64,000 bases of DNA from Plantibacter sp. VKM Ac-2880 (GTDB lineage: Bacteria; Actinomycetota; Actinomycetes; Actinomycetales; Microbacteriaceae): assembly GCF_015351235.1 (NCBI RefSeq), contig NZ_JADKSJ010000001.1, positions 2,125,668 through 2,189,667 on the forward strand. The letters run 5' to 3'. A program made the position numbers and the translations under genes. How positions within the stretch are numbered: position 1 is the first letter of the stretch; the number at the start of each line of letters is the position of its first letter. Shown piece by piece: positions 18,353 to 25,934 of this stretch. The notes beneath the pieces are model-generated. The model was not told where the DNA came from and searched no databases. It worked only from the letters and a program-made list of their open reading frames with translations.

Positions 18353-19366
18353 ATGACGACGACGCCCGATCACGAAGATGATCGGGGGGTGACGCTCGCA
18401 GACGTCGCTGCGAGGTCCGGTTTCTCGGTTTCCCTCGTCTCGCGCGTCCTGTCCGGCAAGCGCCACGCGGCCCCCGAGACCCGGGACCGCATCCTCGCGG
18501 TCGCGCTCGAACTCGGGTACGACCGATCGGCACAGCGGCGCGGCCGGCCGCGGTCCGTGCCTCGGCTCCTCGACCTGGCGATGAGCCAATGGGACGATCC
18601 CTGGGCGAACACCGTCGTCACCAGCGTCCGGCGGGCGGCCGCCGCTGCCGACTACGACCTCGTGCTCACCCCGGAGAGCGACTCGATGGTCGACGACTGG
18701 CCCAACCGCGCGCGGGCACGCGGCTCGGCCGGCGTCGTCGTGTGCTTGATCCGCCCCAACGTCTCGCAGCTCGACATCCTCGCTTCGGCGAATATCCCGG
18801 TCGTCTTGCTCGACCCGCGTGCCGAGCCCGCGCGAAGCCTGCCGAGCGTCGGCTCGACGGACTGGCAGGGCGGCTTCGACGCGGGTCGGCACCTCGCCCG
18901 TCGCGGGACCCGGCGGTTCCTGATCATCACCGGGAGACCGAAGTACCGGTTCGGCCGTGCGCGTGAGGCGGGGTTCCGCACCGCGGTCGAGCGGTTCGCC
19001 GAGGGTGCGACGGTCGAGGAGATCTCGTCGCCCTGGTCCTCCGAGAGCGCGTTCGTCTCCGTCCGTCGGTTGCTGCGGCAGGGCGGGCTGCCGATCGGCG
19101 TCTTCAGCTGCAACGACGAGATGGCGTACGGCGTCTACCGGGCGGTCGAGGAACTGCAGTTGCGCATCCCCGACGACGTCCGGGTGGTCGGGTTCGACGA
19201 TCTCCCGCAGTCCCGGCTCATGCCCCCGCCGATGACGACGGTCCGGCAACCCATGCGGGCCATGGCGGCGCGAGCCGTGCAGCTCGTGCTCGATGCGGAA
19301 CCCGGCGCCGACCCGGGGGACCGTGCCGAGTTCCCGACGGAGCTCATCGTCCGCGCCTCCAGCTGA
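18353..19366 (+). CDS. Second LacI-family transcriptional regulator
   Basis: A 337-residue regulator with helix-turn-helix VTLADVAARSGFSVSLVSRV at about residues 14-33 and a sugar-binding sensor domain ending in a typical RVVGFDDLP segment. It follows the GH127 gene by 44 bases in the same direction. It may also have its own start: GACGAT ends six bases before the ATG, matching the leaderless pattern seen elsewhere, and there is no good ribosome site. It probably co-controls the arabinoside genes or a locus elsewhere. Starting at this ATG gives a normal-length N-terminus. Confidence 0.9.
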   Translation: MTTTPDHEDDRGVTLADVAARSGFSVSLVSRVLSGKRHAAPETRDRILAVALELGYDRSAQRRGRPRSVPRLLDLAMSQWDDPWANTVVTSVRRAAAAADYDLVLTPESDSMVDDWPNRARARGSAGVVVCLIRPNVSQLDILASANIPVVLLDPRAEPARSLPSVGSTDWQGGFDAGRHLARRGTRRFLIITGRPKYRFGRAREAGFRTAVERFAEGATVEEISSPWSSESAFVSVRRLLRQGGLPIGVFSCNDEMAYGVYRAVEELQLRIPDDVRVVGFDDLPQSRLMPPPMTTVRQPMRAMAARAVQLVLDAEPGADPGDRAEFPTELIVRASS

Positions 19367-19432
19367 GCCTGGCCGCAACGCACCCCCGCAAGCCCTGCCG
19401 CCCGGCGCTCGACCGCAGCGAGAATGGTCTCC

Positions 19433-20146
19433 ATGACGGGATCACCGGAGCAGGACGAGGTGTCGACGGAGCGCTCCAGCGTCTCCGAGTGGATGCGGGC
19501 GTTGGGGCGGGCGACGGGGAACCCCGGCGGTGGTGCCGCGTCCGGCCTCATGCTGTCGATCGCCGCCGGCCTCACGGCGATGGTCGCGGGGTACACGGAG
19601 CCGGAGCATGCGTCGGCGGGCGGAACCGAGCGGAGCGGAAGCACCTCGGGATCCGGCGACGATCCGGAGGCGACGGTCACCGCCCTGCGCGCCAGGGCCG
19701 AGGCACGTTCAGCACTCGCCCTCCGCCTGGCCGATGCCGACGCGGAGGCCTCTCACGCGTTCGGCAGCGCCTTCCGGCGGCCACGGGGTCCGGAGCGTGA
19801 CGAGGCGATCCGCGCGGCGTCGATCGAGGCGGCCGCCGCTTCGGCGCGGCTCGGGGAACACGCCGTCGAGGCCGTCGACGATCTCGCCTGGTTGGCCGAG
19901 CACGGCAATCCGGCGTTGATCGCCGACGTGGCGGTCGCGATCGGCGCCCTCCGTGCCGCGATCACCGGCGCGCGCACGAACGTCAGTTTCGACCTCGGTT
20001 CGGTGCGCAGCGCCCACGAATCGCTCGAGGAGGTCCGCCGGGCGGAGCCGGCACTGTTCGACCTCGTGCCGGTGTTCGACCGCGCCCTCGAGCGGATCGA
20101 CCGGCTCGCAGGCTCCATCGACGCCGACGCGGCACCCACGGAGTGA
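19433..20146 (+). CDS. Cyclodeaminase/cyclohydrolase-family protein
   Basis: A 237-residue protein of the formiminotransferase-cyclodeaminase C-terminal family. GNPGGGAASGLMLSIAAGL and NPALIADVAVAIGALRAAI are characteristic. Family members act on tetrahydrofolate one-carbon adducts (formimino- or methenyl-THF). A Ser/Gly-rich insertion at about residues 60-85 is unusual. An in-frame ATG lies nine bases upstream; I prefer 19433 because GAGAAT ends seven bases before it, the spacing of a leaderless start. It stands alone rather than next to histidine-degradation genes, so the pathway is open. Confidence 0.8.
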   Translation: MTGSPEQDEVSTERSSVSEWMRALGRATGNPGGGAASGLMLSIAAGLTAMVAGYTEPEHASAGGTERSGSTSGSGDDPEATVTALRARAEARSALALRLADADAEASHAFGSAFRRPRGPERDEAIRAASIEAAAASARLGEHAVEAVDDLAWLAEHGNPALIADVAVAIGALRAAITGARTNVSFDLGSVRSAHESLEEVRRAEPALFDLVPVFDRALERIDRLAGSIDADAAPTE

Positions 20147-20168
20147 CCCGCTGCGCCCGGTCGCGGGG

Positions 20169-21176
20169 TCAGTCGGCGAGCGGACGCGGAGCGGCGCCGT
20201 CCGATACCCGGACGATCAGCGCGTGGTGGAGGTTGGTCAGGGCGACCGAGGTCACGGCGCCGTGGGAGTCCCCGTCGAGTTGGATCTCCTGGGGCTCGTC
20301 CAGTCGCACCCGCATCGACGTCGCCTGGGCGTAGCTGATGGCGCGGACCTTCGGCGAGAACCGCCCGACGAGCCGACCGAACCTCGTGCGGTGGAGCATC
20401 CGGTTGAAGGTCAGGCGGTAGCCGATGTTCGTCCACCCCGGGCCGCGTCCCGGCCGGAGCATGACGGCGTCGAGAAGGCCGTCGTCGACGACCGCCTCCG
20501 GGAGCAGCAGGACGCCTCCGGTGAGCGTCCCGGAGTTGCCGACGATGATCGTGTGCGCCCGGGCGGTCGCCTCCGGGAGGTCGTCCAGGCGGTAGTGCAG
20601 GTCGAACTGGCGGTTGCCGAAGATGCTCCGCGCGATGGGGTCCGAGTACGCCAGCCACCCGATCCGTCGTTTCAGCCACGCGTTGGTGTGGCCGGCCATG
20701 TGCGCGTCGAGTCCGATGCCGGCCATCACGAGGAAGACCTCGTCCCCGTGCGTGCCGTCCGAACGGCCGAGACGCACCTGACCGACGTCGACGAGCTGAT
20801 CGCGCCCCGAACAAGCGATCTCGACCGACCGACGCAGGTCGTTCAGCGGCAGGTCGAGCGCTCGCGCGAAGAGGTTGCCGGTCCCGGCCGGCACGAGCGC
20901 GAGGGGGATGCCGGTGGAGGCGAAGACCCCGGCGGCGACCCGGAGCGTCCCGTCCCCGCCGGCGACGAGGATGACGGAGGGTGCGGTCGCGATGGCGGCC
21001 TCGGCCGCGGCACGGCCGTCGTCGTCGGCGCTCGTCTCGTGCCAGGTCGAGGGGGACAGTCCATGGACCGCCTCGGCGTCCGCGACGGCGGCGCGGAGCG
21101 CGGCGACATCCACCTTGGAGGGGTTGACGACGACGGCGGCCCGTCGGGGGCCGGGTCCGGCTGGTGCGGCGTTCAC
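20169..21176 (-). CDS. Diacylglycerol kinase / lipid kinase family protein
   Basis: A 335-residue protein. The N-terminal catalytic domain has the nucleotide-binding SVILVAGGDGTLRVAAGV and LALVPAGTGNLFARAL motifs, and the C-terminal YegS/BmrU-like beta-sandwich ends in EIQLDGDSHGAV. It should phosphorylate diacylglycerol or a related lipid at the membrane. The GTG is chosen because the -10-like TATCCT ends seven bases before it on the minus strand and no ribosome site is visible. The frame stays open upstream through the divergent arfB gene, but that part is an antisense shadow. Confidence 0.9.
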   Translation of the reverse strand: MNAAPAGPGPRRAAVVVNPSKVDVAALRAAVADAEAVHGLSPSTWHETSADDDGRAAAEAAIATAPSVILVAGGDGTLRVAAGVFASTGIPLALVPAGTGNLFARALDLPLNDLRRSVEIACSGRDQLVDVGQVRLGRSDGTHGDEVFLVMAGIGLDAHMAGHTNAWLKRRIGWLAYSDPIARSIFGNRQFDLHYRLDDLPEATARAHTIIVGNSGTLTGGVLLLPEAVVDDGLLDAVMLRPGRGPGWTNIGYRLTFNRMLHRTRFGRLVGRFSPKVRAISYAQATSMRVRLDEPQEIQLDGDSHGAVTSVALTNLHHALIVRVSDGAAPRPLAD

Positions 21177-21183
21177 AGCCCCA

Positions 21184-21189
21184 AGGATA
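21184..21189 (-). promoter_or_regulatory. -10 element TATCCT, leaderless start of the lipid kinase gene
   Basis: Ends seven bases before the GTG at 21176, so the transcript should begin at or next to the start codon. Confidence 0.5.
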
Positions 21190-21254
21190 GGAGGCGGATG
21201 CTCGGAAGCCGCCGTGGACGCCGGGGCGCCGTCGCCTCGTGAGACGCTTGCACC

Positions 21255-21677
21255 ATGGACCTCGAGGTGTCGCCTCAGCTGACGATCCCCGCCGCCGAAC
21301 TCCGGTGGCGGTTCTCGCGGTCGTCGGGGCCCGGAGGGCAGCACGTCAACACCTCGGACAGTCGCGTCCAATTGTCCTGGAGTGTGGCCGAGTCCGTCGT
21401 GCTCTCCGAGGCGCAGCGTGAGCGGCTCCTCGCCCAGCTCGGTGCCCGGCTCGTCGCCGGCACCATCACGGTGACCGTGTCGCAGGAACGGTCCCAGCTG
21501 CGCAACCGTGAGCTCGCCCTGGACGCGTTGGCCAGACGCCTGCGCGCGGCGCTCGCGCCGTCCGCCGCGCCTCGTCGGCCCACCCGCCCGACCCGTGGAT
21601 CGGCTCGACGCCACACCGCGGCGAAGCAACGGCGTTCGGCCACGAAGCAGCAACGGCGACGCCCCGCCGACGACTGA
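21255..21677 (+). CDS. arfB: Ribosome-rescue peptidyl-tRNA hydrolase ArfB (YaeJ-like)
   Basis: A 140-residue release-factor-like protein. The catalytic GGQ lies in RSSGPGGQHVNTSDSRVQL at about residues 21-39. The codon-recognition domains of RF1/RF2 are absent. The C-terminal 40 residues are extremely Arg/Lys-rich (AAKQRRSATKQQRRR), as needed to enter the empty mRNA channel of stalled ribosomes. It hydrolyses peptidyl-tRNA on ribosomes without a stop codon. GACGCT ends six bases before the ATG, consistent with a leaderless mRNA. Confidence 0.93.
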   Translation: MDLEVSPQLTIPAAELRWRFSRSSGPGGQHVNTSDSRVQLSWSVAESVVLSEAQRERLLAQLGARLVAGTITVTVSQERSQLRNRELALDALARRLRAALAPSAAPRRPTRPTRGSARRHTAAKQRRSATKQQRRRPADD

Positions 21678-21726
21678 CGTCCGTCGCCGTCCGCGGCAAG
21701 GTCCTGCAACACCCGCGCGACTCGAC

Positions 21727-21732
21727 TAGCCT
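21727..21732 (+). promoter_or_regulatory. -10 element for the epimerase gene
   Basis: TAGCCT lies 52 bases before the ATG at 21785, giving a leader of about 45 bases with the GGAGG ribosome site. Confidence 0.4.
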
Positions 21733-21784
21733 GCCGTGCAGGCGCAGCCCCGAGGACGTCGGCGTGCGCGAACGGAGGATCATC

Positions 21785-22747
21785 ATGCGAATCGTCGTCA
21801 TCGGGGGTACGGGCCACATCGGGTCGTTCCTCGTTCCGAGACTCGTCCGGGCCGGCCATGAGGTCGTCAGTGTCAGCCGTGGGACGCGCGCGCCCTACGC
21901 CGAGGCCTCGGAATGGGATCACGTCGAGCGACTCGTCGTCGACCGCGAGGCCGAAGACCGGGCGGGGACGTTCCCGGCACGGATCGCCGCGCTCGGCTGC
22001 GACGTCGTGATCGATCTGGTCTGCTTCACCCTGCCGTCCGCCGAGGCGCTCGTCGAAGGCCTCCGCGGCCGCGTCGGACACCTGCTGCACTGCGGGTCGA
22101 TCTGGCGGTACGGTCCGAGCGCCGTCGTACCCATCGTCGAGGGTGGCGGGACGCCGCCGTTCGGGGAGTACGGCGTCGAGAAGGACCGCATCGCCCGGAT
22201 GCTCCAGGCAGAGACCGCCAACAGCGGCCTGGTGACGACGTCGCTCCACCCCGGCCACATCGTCGGGCCTGGCTGGGCGCCGGTGAACCCGATGGGCAAC
22301 TTCGACCCCGACGTCTGGCGGATCCTCGCGGACGGGCAGCCGCTGCGCGTCCCAGGCCTCGGCGCCGAGATGCTGCACCACGTCCACGCCGACGACGTCG
22401 CCCAGGCGTTCGAGCTCGCGGTGGCGCACCGGGACCGCGTGGCCGGCGAGGACCTCAACGTCACCTCGGCCTCGGCGATCACCGTGCGCGGGTTCGCCGA
22501 AGCGGCGGCATCCTGGTTCGGGCGGTCGGCCAGCCTCACGCCGGTCACCTGGGAGGAGTTCCGTTCCACCACGAGCGAAGAACACTCGAACACCTCGTGG
22601 GAGCACCTGGTGCGCAGTCACTGCGTCTCCATCGAGAAAGCCCGCGCCTTGCTCGGGTATGCACCGAAGCACACCTCGACGGATGCGGTCAGGGACGCGC
22701 TCCGCTGGCTCGTCGCCAACGACGAGCTGGACGTCCCGAGCCCGTGA
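21785..22747 (+). CDS. NAD-dependent epimerase/dehydratase (extended SDR)
   Basis: A 320-residue Rossmann-fold protein. The nucleotide-binding motif GGTGHIGSFLVPRL is at residues 8-21 and a Y-x-x-x-K equivalent lies in EYGVEKDRIARML. The N-terminus resembles nucleotide-sugar epimerases, but the substrate cannot be read. The start at MRIVVIGG follows ACGGAGG by about six bases; a start seven codons upstream lacks a ribosome site. The next gene, a ThuA-like protein, follows after 49 bases, suggesting a two-gene operon for sugar or polyol metabolism. Confidence 0.88.
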   Translation: MRIVVIGGTGHIGSFLVPRLVRAGHEVVSVSRGTRAPYAEASEWDHVERLVVDREAEDRAGTFPARIAALGCDVVIDLVCFTLPSAEALVEGLRGRVGHLLHCGSIWRYGPSAVVPIVEGGGTPPFGEYGVEKDRIARMLQAETANSGLVTTSLHPGHIVGPGWAPVNPMGNFDPDVWRILADGQPLRVPGLGAEMLHHVHADDVAQAFELAVAHRDRVAGEDLNVTSASAITVRGFAEAAASWFGRSASLTPVTWEEFRSTTSEEHSNTSWEHLVRSHCVSIEKARALLGYAPKHTSTDAVRDALRWLVANDELDVPSP

Positions 22748-22796
22748 CCCGGCAGGCCGTCACGACATCCACCACCGACCGAGGAATGGAGCAGCG

Positions 22797-23456
22797 GTGA
22801 AGGCACTGATCGCCACGGGGACGGGTCGGTACGGCGACCCCTGGCACCCCTATCCGAGGACGAGCCCGATCCTCGCGGAGATCGCTCGGAACGCCGGCTT
22901 CGCGGTCGAGGTCGATGAGGATGTCGACCGCGCGATGACCAGGCTCGCCGACGTCGACCTGCTGATCGTGAACGCCGGTGACCCGTGGCGGTCGGAGGAG
23001 TCCGGCCGGGCACCTGCCGCCTCGGTCGAGGGATTCGCCGAGGCGCTGCGCCGAGGCGTCGGCGTGCTCGCCGTGCACGCCGCGCTCGCCTCACTCCGCG
23101 ACTATCCCGAGTGGGCCCCGGCGATCGGCGCCATGTGGCTTCCCGGTGTGTCCTGGCATCCGCCGATCGGCCACTCCGTCGTCCGCGGGCTCACAATGCC
23201 CGACGGCGGGCGGGTCGCCGACGTGCCGATCGAGGACGAGCAGTACCTGCGGTTGCAGGCGATCGGTCGGAGCACGACGGTCGCCGAACACGAAGTGGAC
23301 GGCGAGCGGTTCCCCGCGGTGTGGGTCCGTGAGGCCGGAGCCGCGCGAATCGCCGTCGACGCCCTCGGACACGATGAGCGCTCGTACGCCGCTCCCGAGC
23401 ATCGCGCCCTCGTCGCGTCGCTCGCCCGATGGGCGGCGCGGGCCCCGTCGGCATGA
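22797..23456 (+). CDS. ThuA-like domain protein
   Basis: A 219-residue protein of the ThuA (trehalose-utilisation) family, with a flavodoxin/amidotransferase-like fold. VDLLIVNAGDPWRSEE is followed by GVGVLAVHAALASLRDYPEW, where amidotransferases would have their nucleophile. SWHPPIGHSVV and a closing ARIAVDALGHDERSY strand follow. ThuA proteins are linked to disaccharide 3-keto metabolism, but their reaction is not settled. The GTG follows GGAG by seven bases. Probably co-transcribed with the upstream epimerase. Confidence 0.82.
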   Translation: MKALIATGTGRYGDPWHPYPRTSPILAEIARNAGFAVEVDEDVDRAMTRLADVDLLIVNAGDPWRSEESGRAPAASVEGFAEALRRGVGVLAVHAALASLRDYPEWAPAIGAMWLPGVSWHPPIGHSVVRGLTMPDGGRVADVPIEDEQYLRLQAIGRSTTVAEHEVDGERFPAVWVREAGAARIAVDALGHDERSYAAPEHRALVASLARWAARAPSA

Positions 23457-23547
23457 TGCGGAACGGATCCCGACGGACGCCGTGTGTCGCGTGACCGCTC
23501 CGGATGCAAGCCCCGAGGGAAAGGACGTCGCGCCGCTTTCGCGGGTC

Positions 23548-23553
23548 TAGGAT
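23548..23553 (+). promoter_or_regulatory. -10 element for the small membrane protein gene
   Basis: TAGGAT, about 80 bases before the GTG at 23633. The intervening leader shows no clear structure. Confidence 0.35.
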
Positions 23554-23632
23554 CCTGTTCGGGGTTGCGAGAGAGCGGGAACACCGGCCGCGGCCCGTGT
23601 CAGGATCCGGGACCCCGAGAAAGCCGCACCAC

Positions 23633-23983
23633 GTGTCACACGACCTCATGTCATCCGAGCGCACCGTCGAGCGCATCATGCGTACCGGAACCGTCTGGTT
23701 CGGTGTCGCCGTCGGGAGTACCGCGATCACCCTGGGGCTGCTGCTCGCCTCCGGCTGGCGCCCCGCGATCCTCACCGAGGGGCTCCGCGTGCTGTGGTGG
23801 TGCTGCTCCGTCATCGTCGGCTTGAGCATCGGGCTGCTGGGCTGGTCCGGATGCCCGATCCTGGAGGTGGACGTCCCGACGGCGTCCCGCAACAAGTCGC
23901 TCACCATGCAGCTCGGCACCATGCTCTTCATCCTCGGCAGCATCGGGGCGATGTTCACCGTGCTGCTCGGCGCACCGAGCTGA
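23633..23983 (+). CDS. Small membrane protein of unknown function
   Basis: A 116-residue protein I do not recognise. Three hydrophobic segments lie at about residues 20-40, 49-68 and 88-110, joined by short loops, with basic residues before the first (SERTVERIMRTG). It may begin at this GTG or at the ATG at 23648, which removes five residues; neither has a convincing ribosome site. It lies between the ThuA-like gene and a luciferase-like gene with its own promoter, so it is probably monocistronic. Confidence 0.65.
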   Translation: MSHDLMSSERTVERIMRTGTVWFGVAVGSTAITLGLLLASGWRPAILTEGLRVLWWCCSVIVGLSIGLLGWSGCPILEVDVPTASRNKSLTMQLGTMLFILGSIGAMFTVLLGAPS

Positions 23984-24020
23984 CGTCCTGCCGAGGGCGC
24001 ATCCTGTCGCACTGCCGTCG

Positions 24021-24026
24021 TAGGGT
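24021..24026 (+). promoter_or_regulatory. -10 element TAGGGT, leaderless start of the luciferase-like gene
   Basis: Ends six bases before the ATG at 24033. Confidence 0.5.
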
Positions 24027-24032
24027 CGGAGT

Positions 24033-25076
24033 ATGCCCCGATCCTCAGCACCGCTCCGCAGACTCGGCTTCCTCACGATGGGCCTGTTCGACCCCGAGGA
24101 TCCGGCGGGCGGGCACGAGTCCACGCTGCGACTCATCGATCTCGGTGAGCACCTCGGGTTCGACAGCGCCTGGTTGCGACACCGCCACCTGCAGTTCGGC
24201 ATCTCGTCCCCGGTCGCCGTCCTCGCCGCGGCCAGCCAACGCACCACGCGGATCGCGCTCGGGACGGCGGTGACCCCGCTGGGTGCCGAGAACCCCTTCC
24301 GACTGGCCGAGGACCTCGGCACGGTCGACGTGCTGGCCGGCGGACGCCTGCTGCCGGGCTTCAGCACGGGTGAGCCGATGCGGTTCGACGCGTTCAAGGA
24401 CGCCCTGTATCCCACCACCCTCGAGCAGGAGGACCTCGGGTACGACCGCGTCCTGCGGTTGCGGTCCTTCATCCGCGGTGACGTCGTGAGCGACACCGCC
24501 GGTCGCGAGGGGCAGGAGGACTACTCCTCGCGCGTCGAGCCGCACGCGGCCGGGCTCGCCGAGCGGCTCTGGTACGGCGCCGGCAGCCTCCGCTCGGCCG
24601 GCTGGGCCGGGGAGCACGGCTTCAACCTGCTCACCAGCAGCGTCATCGCGGCGGAGGACGGCACGACCGACTTCGCCGCGAACCAAGCGGCGCAGGTCAG
24701 GCTGTTCCGCGAGCGGCACCCCGACGGCGCGCGGGCCCGCGTGTCGCAGGGCCTCGTGGTCATGCCGACCGACTCCGCCACGTCCGCGCAACGCAGCCGG
24801 TACCGCGACTACGTCGAGTCGAGGCGGCACCGCGTCGGCGTCGCGCACGGTCCGCGCCGCATGCTGTTCGCCGAGGACCTGCTGGGTACGAGTGCCGAGA
24901 TCGCGGAGCGACTGCACGAGCACGCCGGGTTCCAGGAGGTGGACGAGGTCGCATTCGCGTTGCCGTTCACCCTCGAACCCGACGACTATACGCAGTTGCT
25001 CACCGACATCGCCGGCGCCCTCGGGCCGGCGCTCGGATGGCGGCCGGCCGCGGACGGCGAGACCAGACCGGCCTGA
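24033..25076 (+). CDS. Luciferase-like flavin-dependent oxidoreductase (LLM class)
   Basis: A 347-residue TIM-barrel monooxygenase of the bacterial luciferase family. LIDLGEHLGFDSAWLRHRHLQ, RIALGTAVTPLGAENPFRLAEDLGTVD and the AERLWYGAGSLRSAGWAGEHGFNLL flavin-pocket segment are characteristic. It should use reduced FMN, or F420 in some actinobacterial relatives, to oxidise an unidentified small molecule. No reductase or pathway partner lies next to it. The start is supported by the leaderless -10 at 24021 and the in-frame beginning of the first strand (RRLGFLTMGLF). Confidence 0.88.
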   Translation: MPRSSAPLRRLGFLTMGLFDPEDPAGGHESTLRLIDLGEHLGFDSAWLRHRHLQFGISSPVAVLAAASQRTTRIALGTAVTPLGAENPFRLAEDLGTVDVLAGGRLLPGFSTGEPMRFDAFKDALYPTTLEQEDLGYDRVLRLRSFIRGDVVSDTAGREGQEDYSSRVEPHAAGLAERLWYGAGSLRSAGWAGEHGFNLLTSSVIAAEDGTTDFAANQAAQVRLFRERHPDGARARVSQGLVVMPTDSATSAQRSRYRDYVESRRHRVGVAHGPRRMLFAEDLLGTSAEIAERLHEHAGFQEVDEVAFALPFTLEPDDYTQLLTDIAGALGPALGWRPAADGETRPA

Positions 25077-25127
25077 GCCGGACGTCCGGCCCGGAACGAC
25101 TCGTCCGAGTCGACACCCGGTCGCGCG

Positions 25128-25133
25128 TAGGGT
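25128..25133 (+). promoter_or_regulatory. -10 element TAGGGT, leaderless start of the SGNH hydrolase gene
   Basis: Ends six bases before the ATG at 25140. Confidence 0.5.
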
Positions 25134-25139
25134 GCAGGT

Positions 25140-25916
25140 ATGACGCAGCACGGGTTCAGGCGGTACGTGGCCATCGGCGACAGCTTCAGCGAGGGGTACG
25201 GCGACGTCCGCGACGACGGCTCGTTGCGCGGATGGGCCGATTTCGTGGCGCTCGGGCTCGCCCGGTCGAGCACCGAGCCGGTCGCCTACGCGAACCTGGC
25301 CATCCGTGGCCGCAAGCTCATCCCGATCCTCGACGAGCAGCTCGATCGGGCCATCGCGATGGGGCCGGACCTCGTCAGCTTCAACGGCGGTGGGAACGAC
25401 ATCATGCGCCCTCGGGTGTCGATCGACGGCGTCGCCGATCGACTCGACGGTGCGGTCGAGCGGCTGCGCAGCGGGGGAGCGCACGTCCTGCTCCTGAGCG
25501 GGGCGAACCCGTCCGCGCACATCCCGATGGGCTCGCTCCTCGCGCGCCGCGGTGAGCAGCTCGCCCGAGCGGTCCGCGTCCGGTACCCGCGCGACGGCGT
25601 CACCTTCGTCGACAACTGGGCCGACGAGCCGCTGGGCGATCTCCGCTACTGGTCCGTGGACCGCCTGCACCTCAACGCGCTCGGCCACGCCCGCGTGGCG
25701 AGCAACGTCCTCACGGCCGTCGGGGTGCCGGTGCCCGAGGAGTGGGGGATCGACGACGTCGCGGCGGCGCCGCCCGGCCCACGCCAGCGCCGAACGGCCG
25801 CCTACTATCGCGAGCACGTGCTGCCGTGGATCGGACGCCGGTTGACCGGGCGGTCCTCCGGCGACGGTCGCGAACCGAAGATCGCGGAGCTCCAGCCGGT
25901 GGACCCGCGCGGCTGA
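25140..25916 (+). CDS. SGNH/GDSL-family hydrolase
   Basis: A 258-residue esterase-type protein. Block I is AIGDSFSEGYGD with Ser15 as nucleophile, block III is NGGGNDIM, and block V is DRLHLNALGH with the Asp-His pair. A basic C-terminal tail of about 50 residues (PPGPRQRRTAAYYREHVLPWIGRRL) follows the catalytic domain. No signal peptide, so it is likely cytosolic. It removes acyl groups from an unknown lipid or carbohydrate ester. Convergent with the following molybdoenzyme gene. Confidence 0.9.
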   Translation: MTQHGFRRYVAIGDSFSEGYGDVRDDGSLRGWADFVALGLARSSTEPVAYANLAIRGRKLIPILDEQLDRAIAMGPDLVSFNGGGNDIMRPRVSIDGVADRLDGAVERLRSGGAHVLLLSGANPSAHIPMGSLLARRGEQLARAVRVRYPRDGVTFVDNWADEPLGDLRYWSVDRLHLNALGHARVASNVLTAVGVPVPEEWGIDDVAAAPPGPRQRRTAAYYREHVLPWIGRRLTGRSSGDGREPKIAELQPVDPRG

Positions 25917-25934
25917 CCGCGCGGGCCGGTCGGC

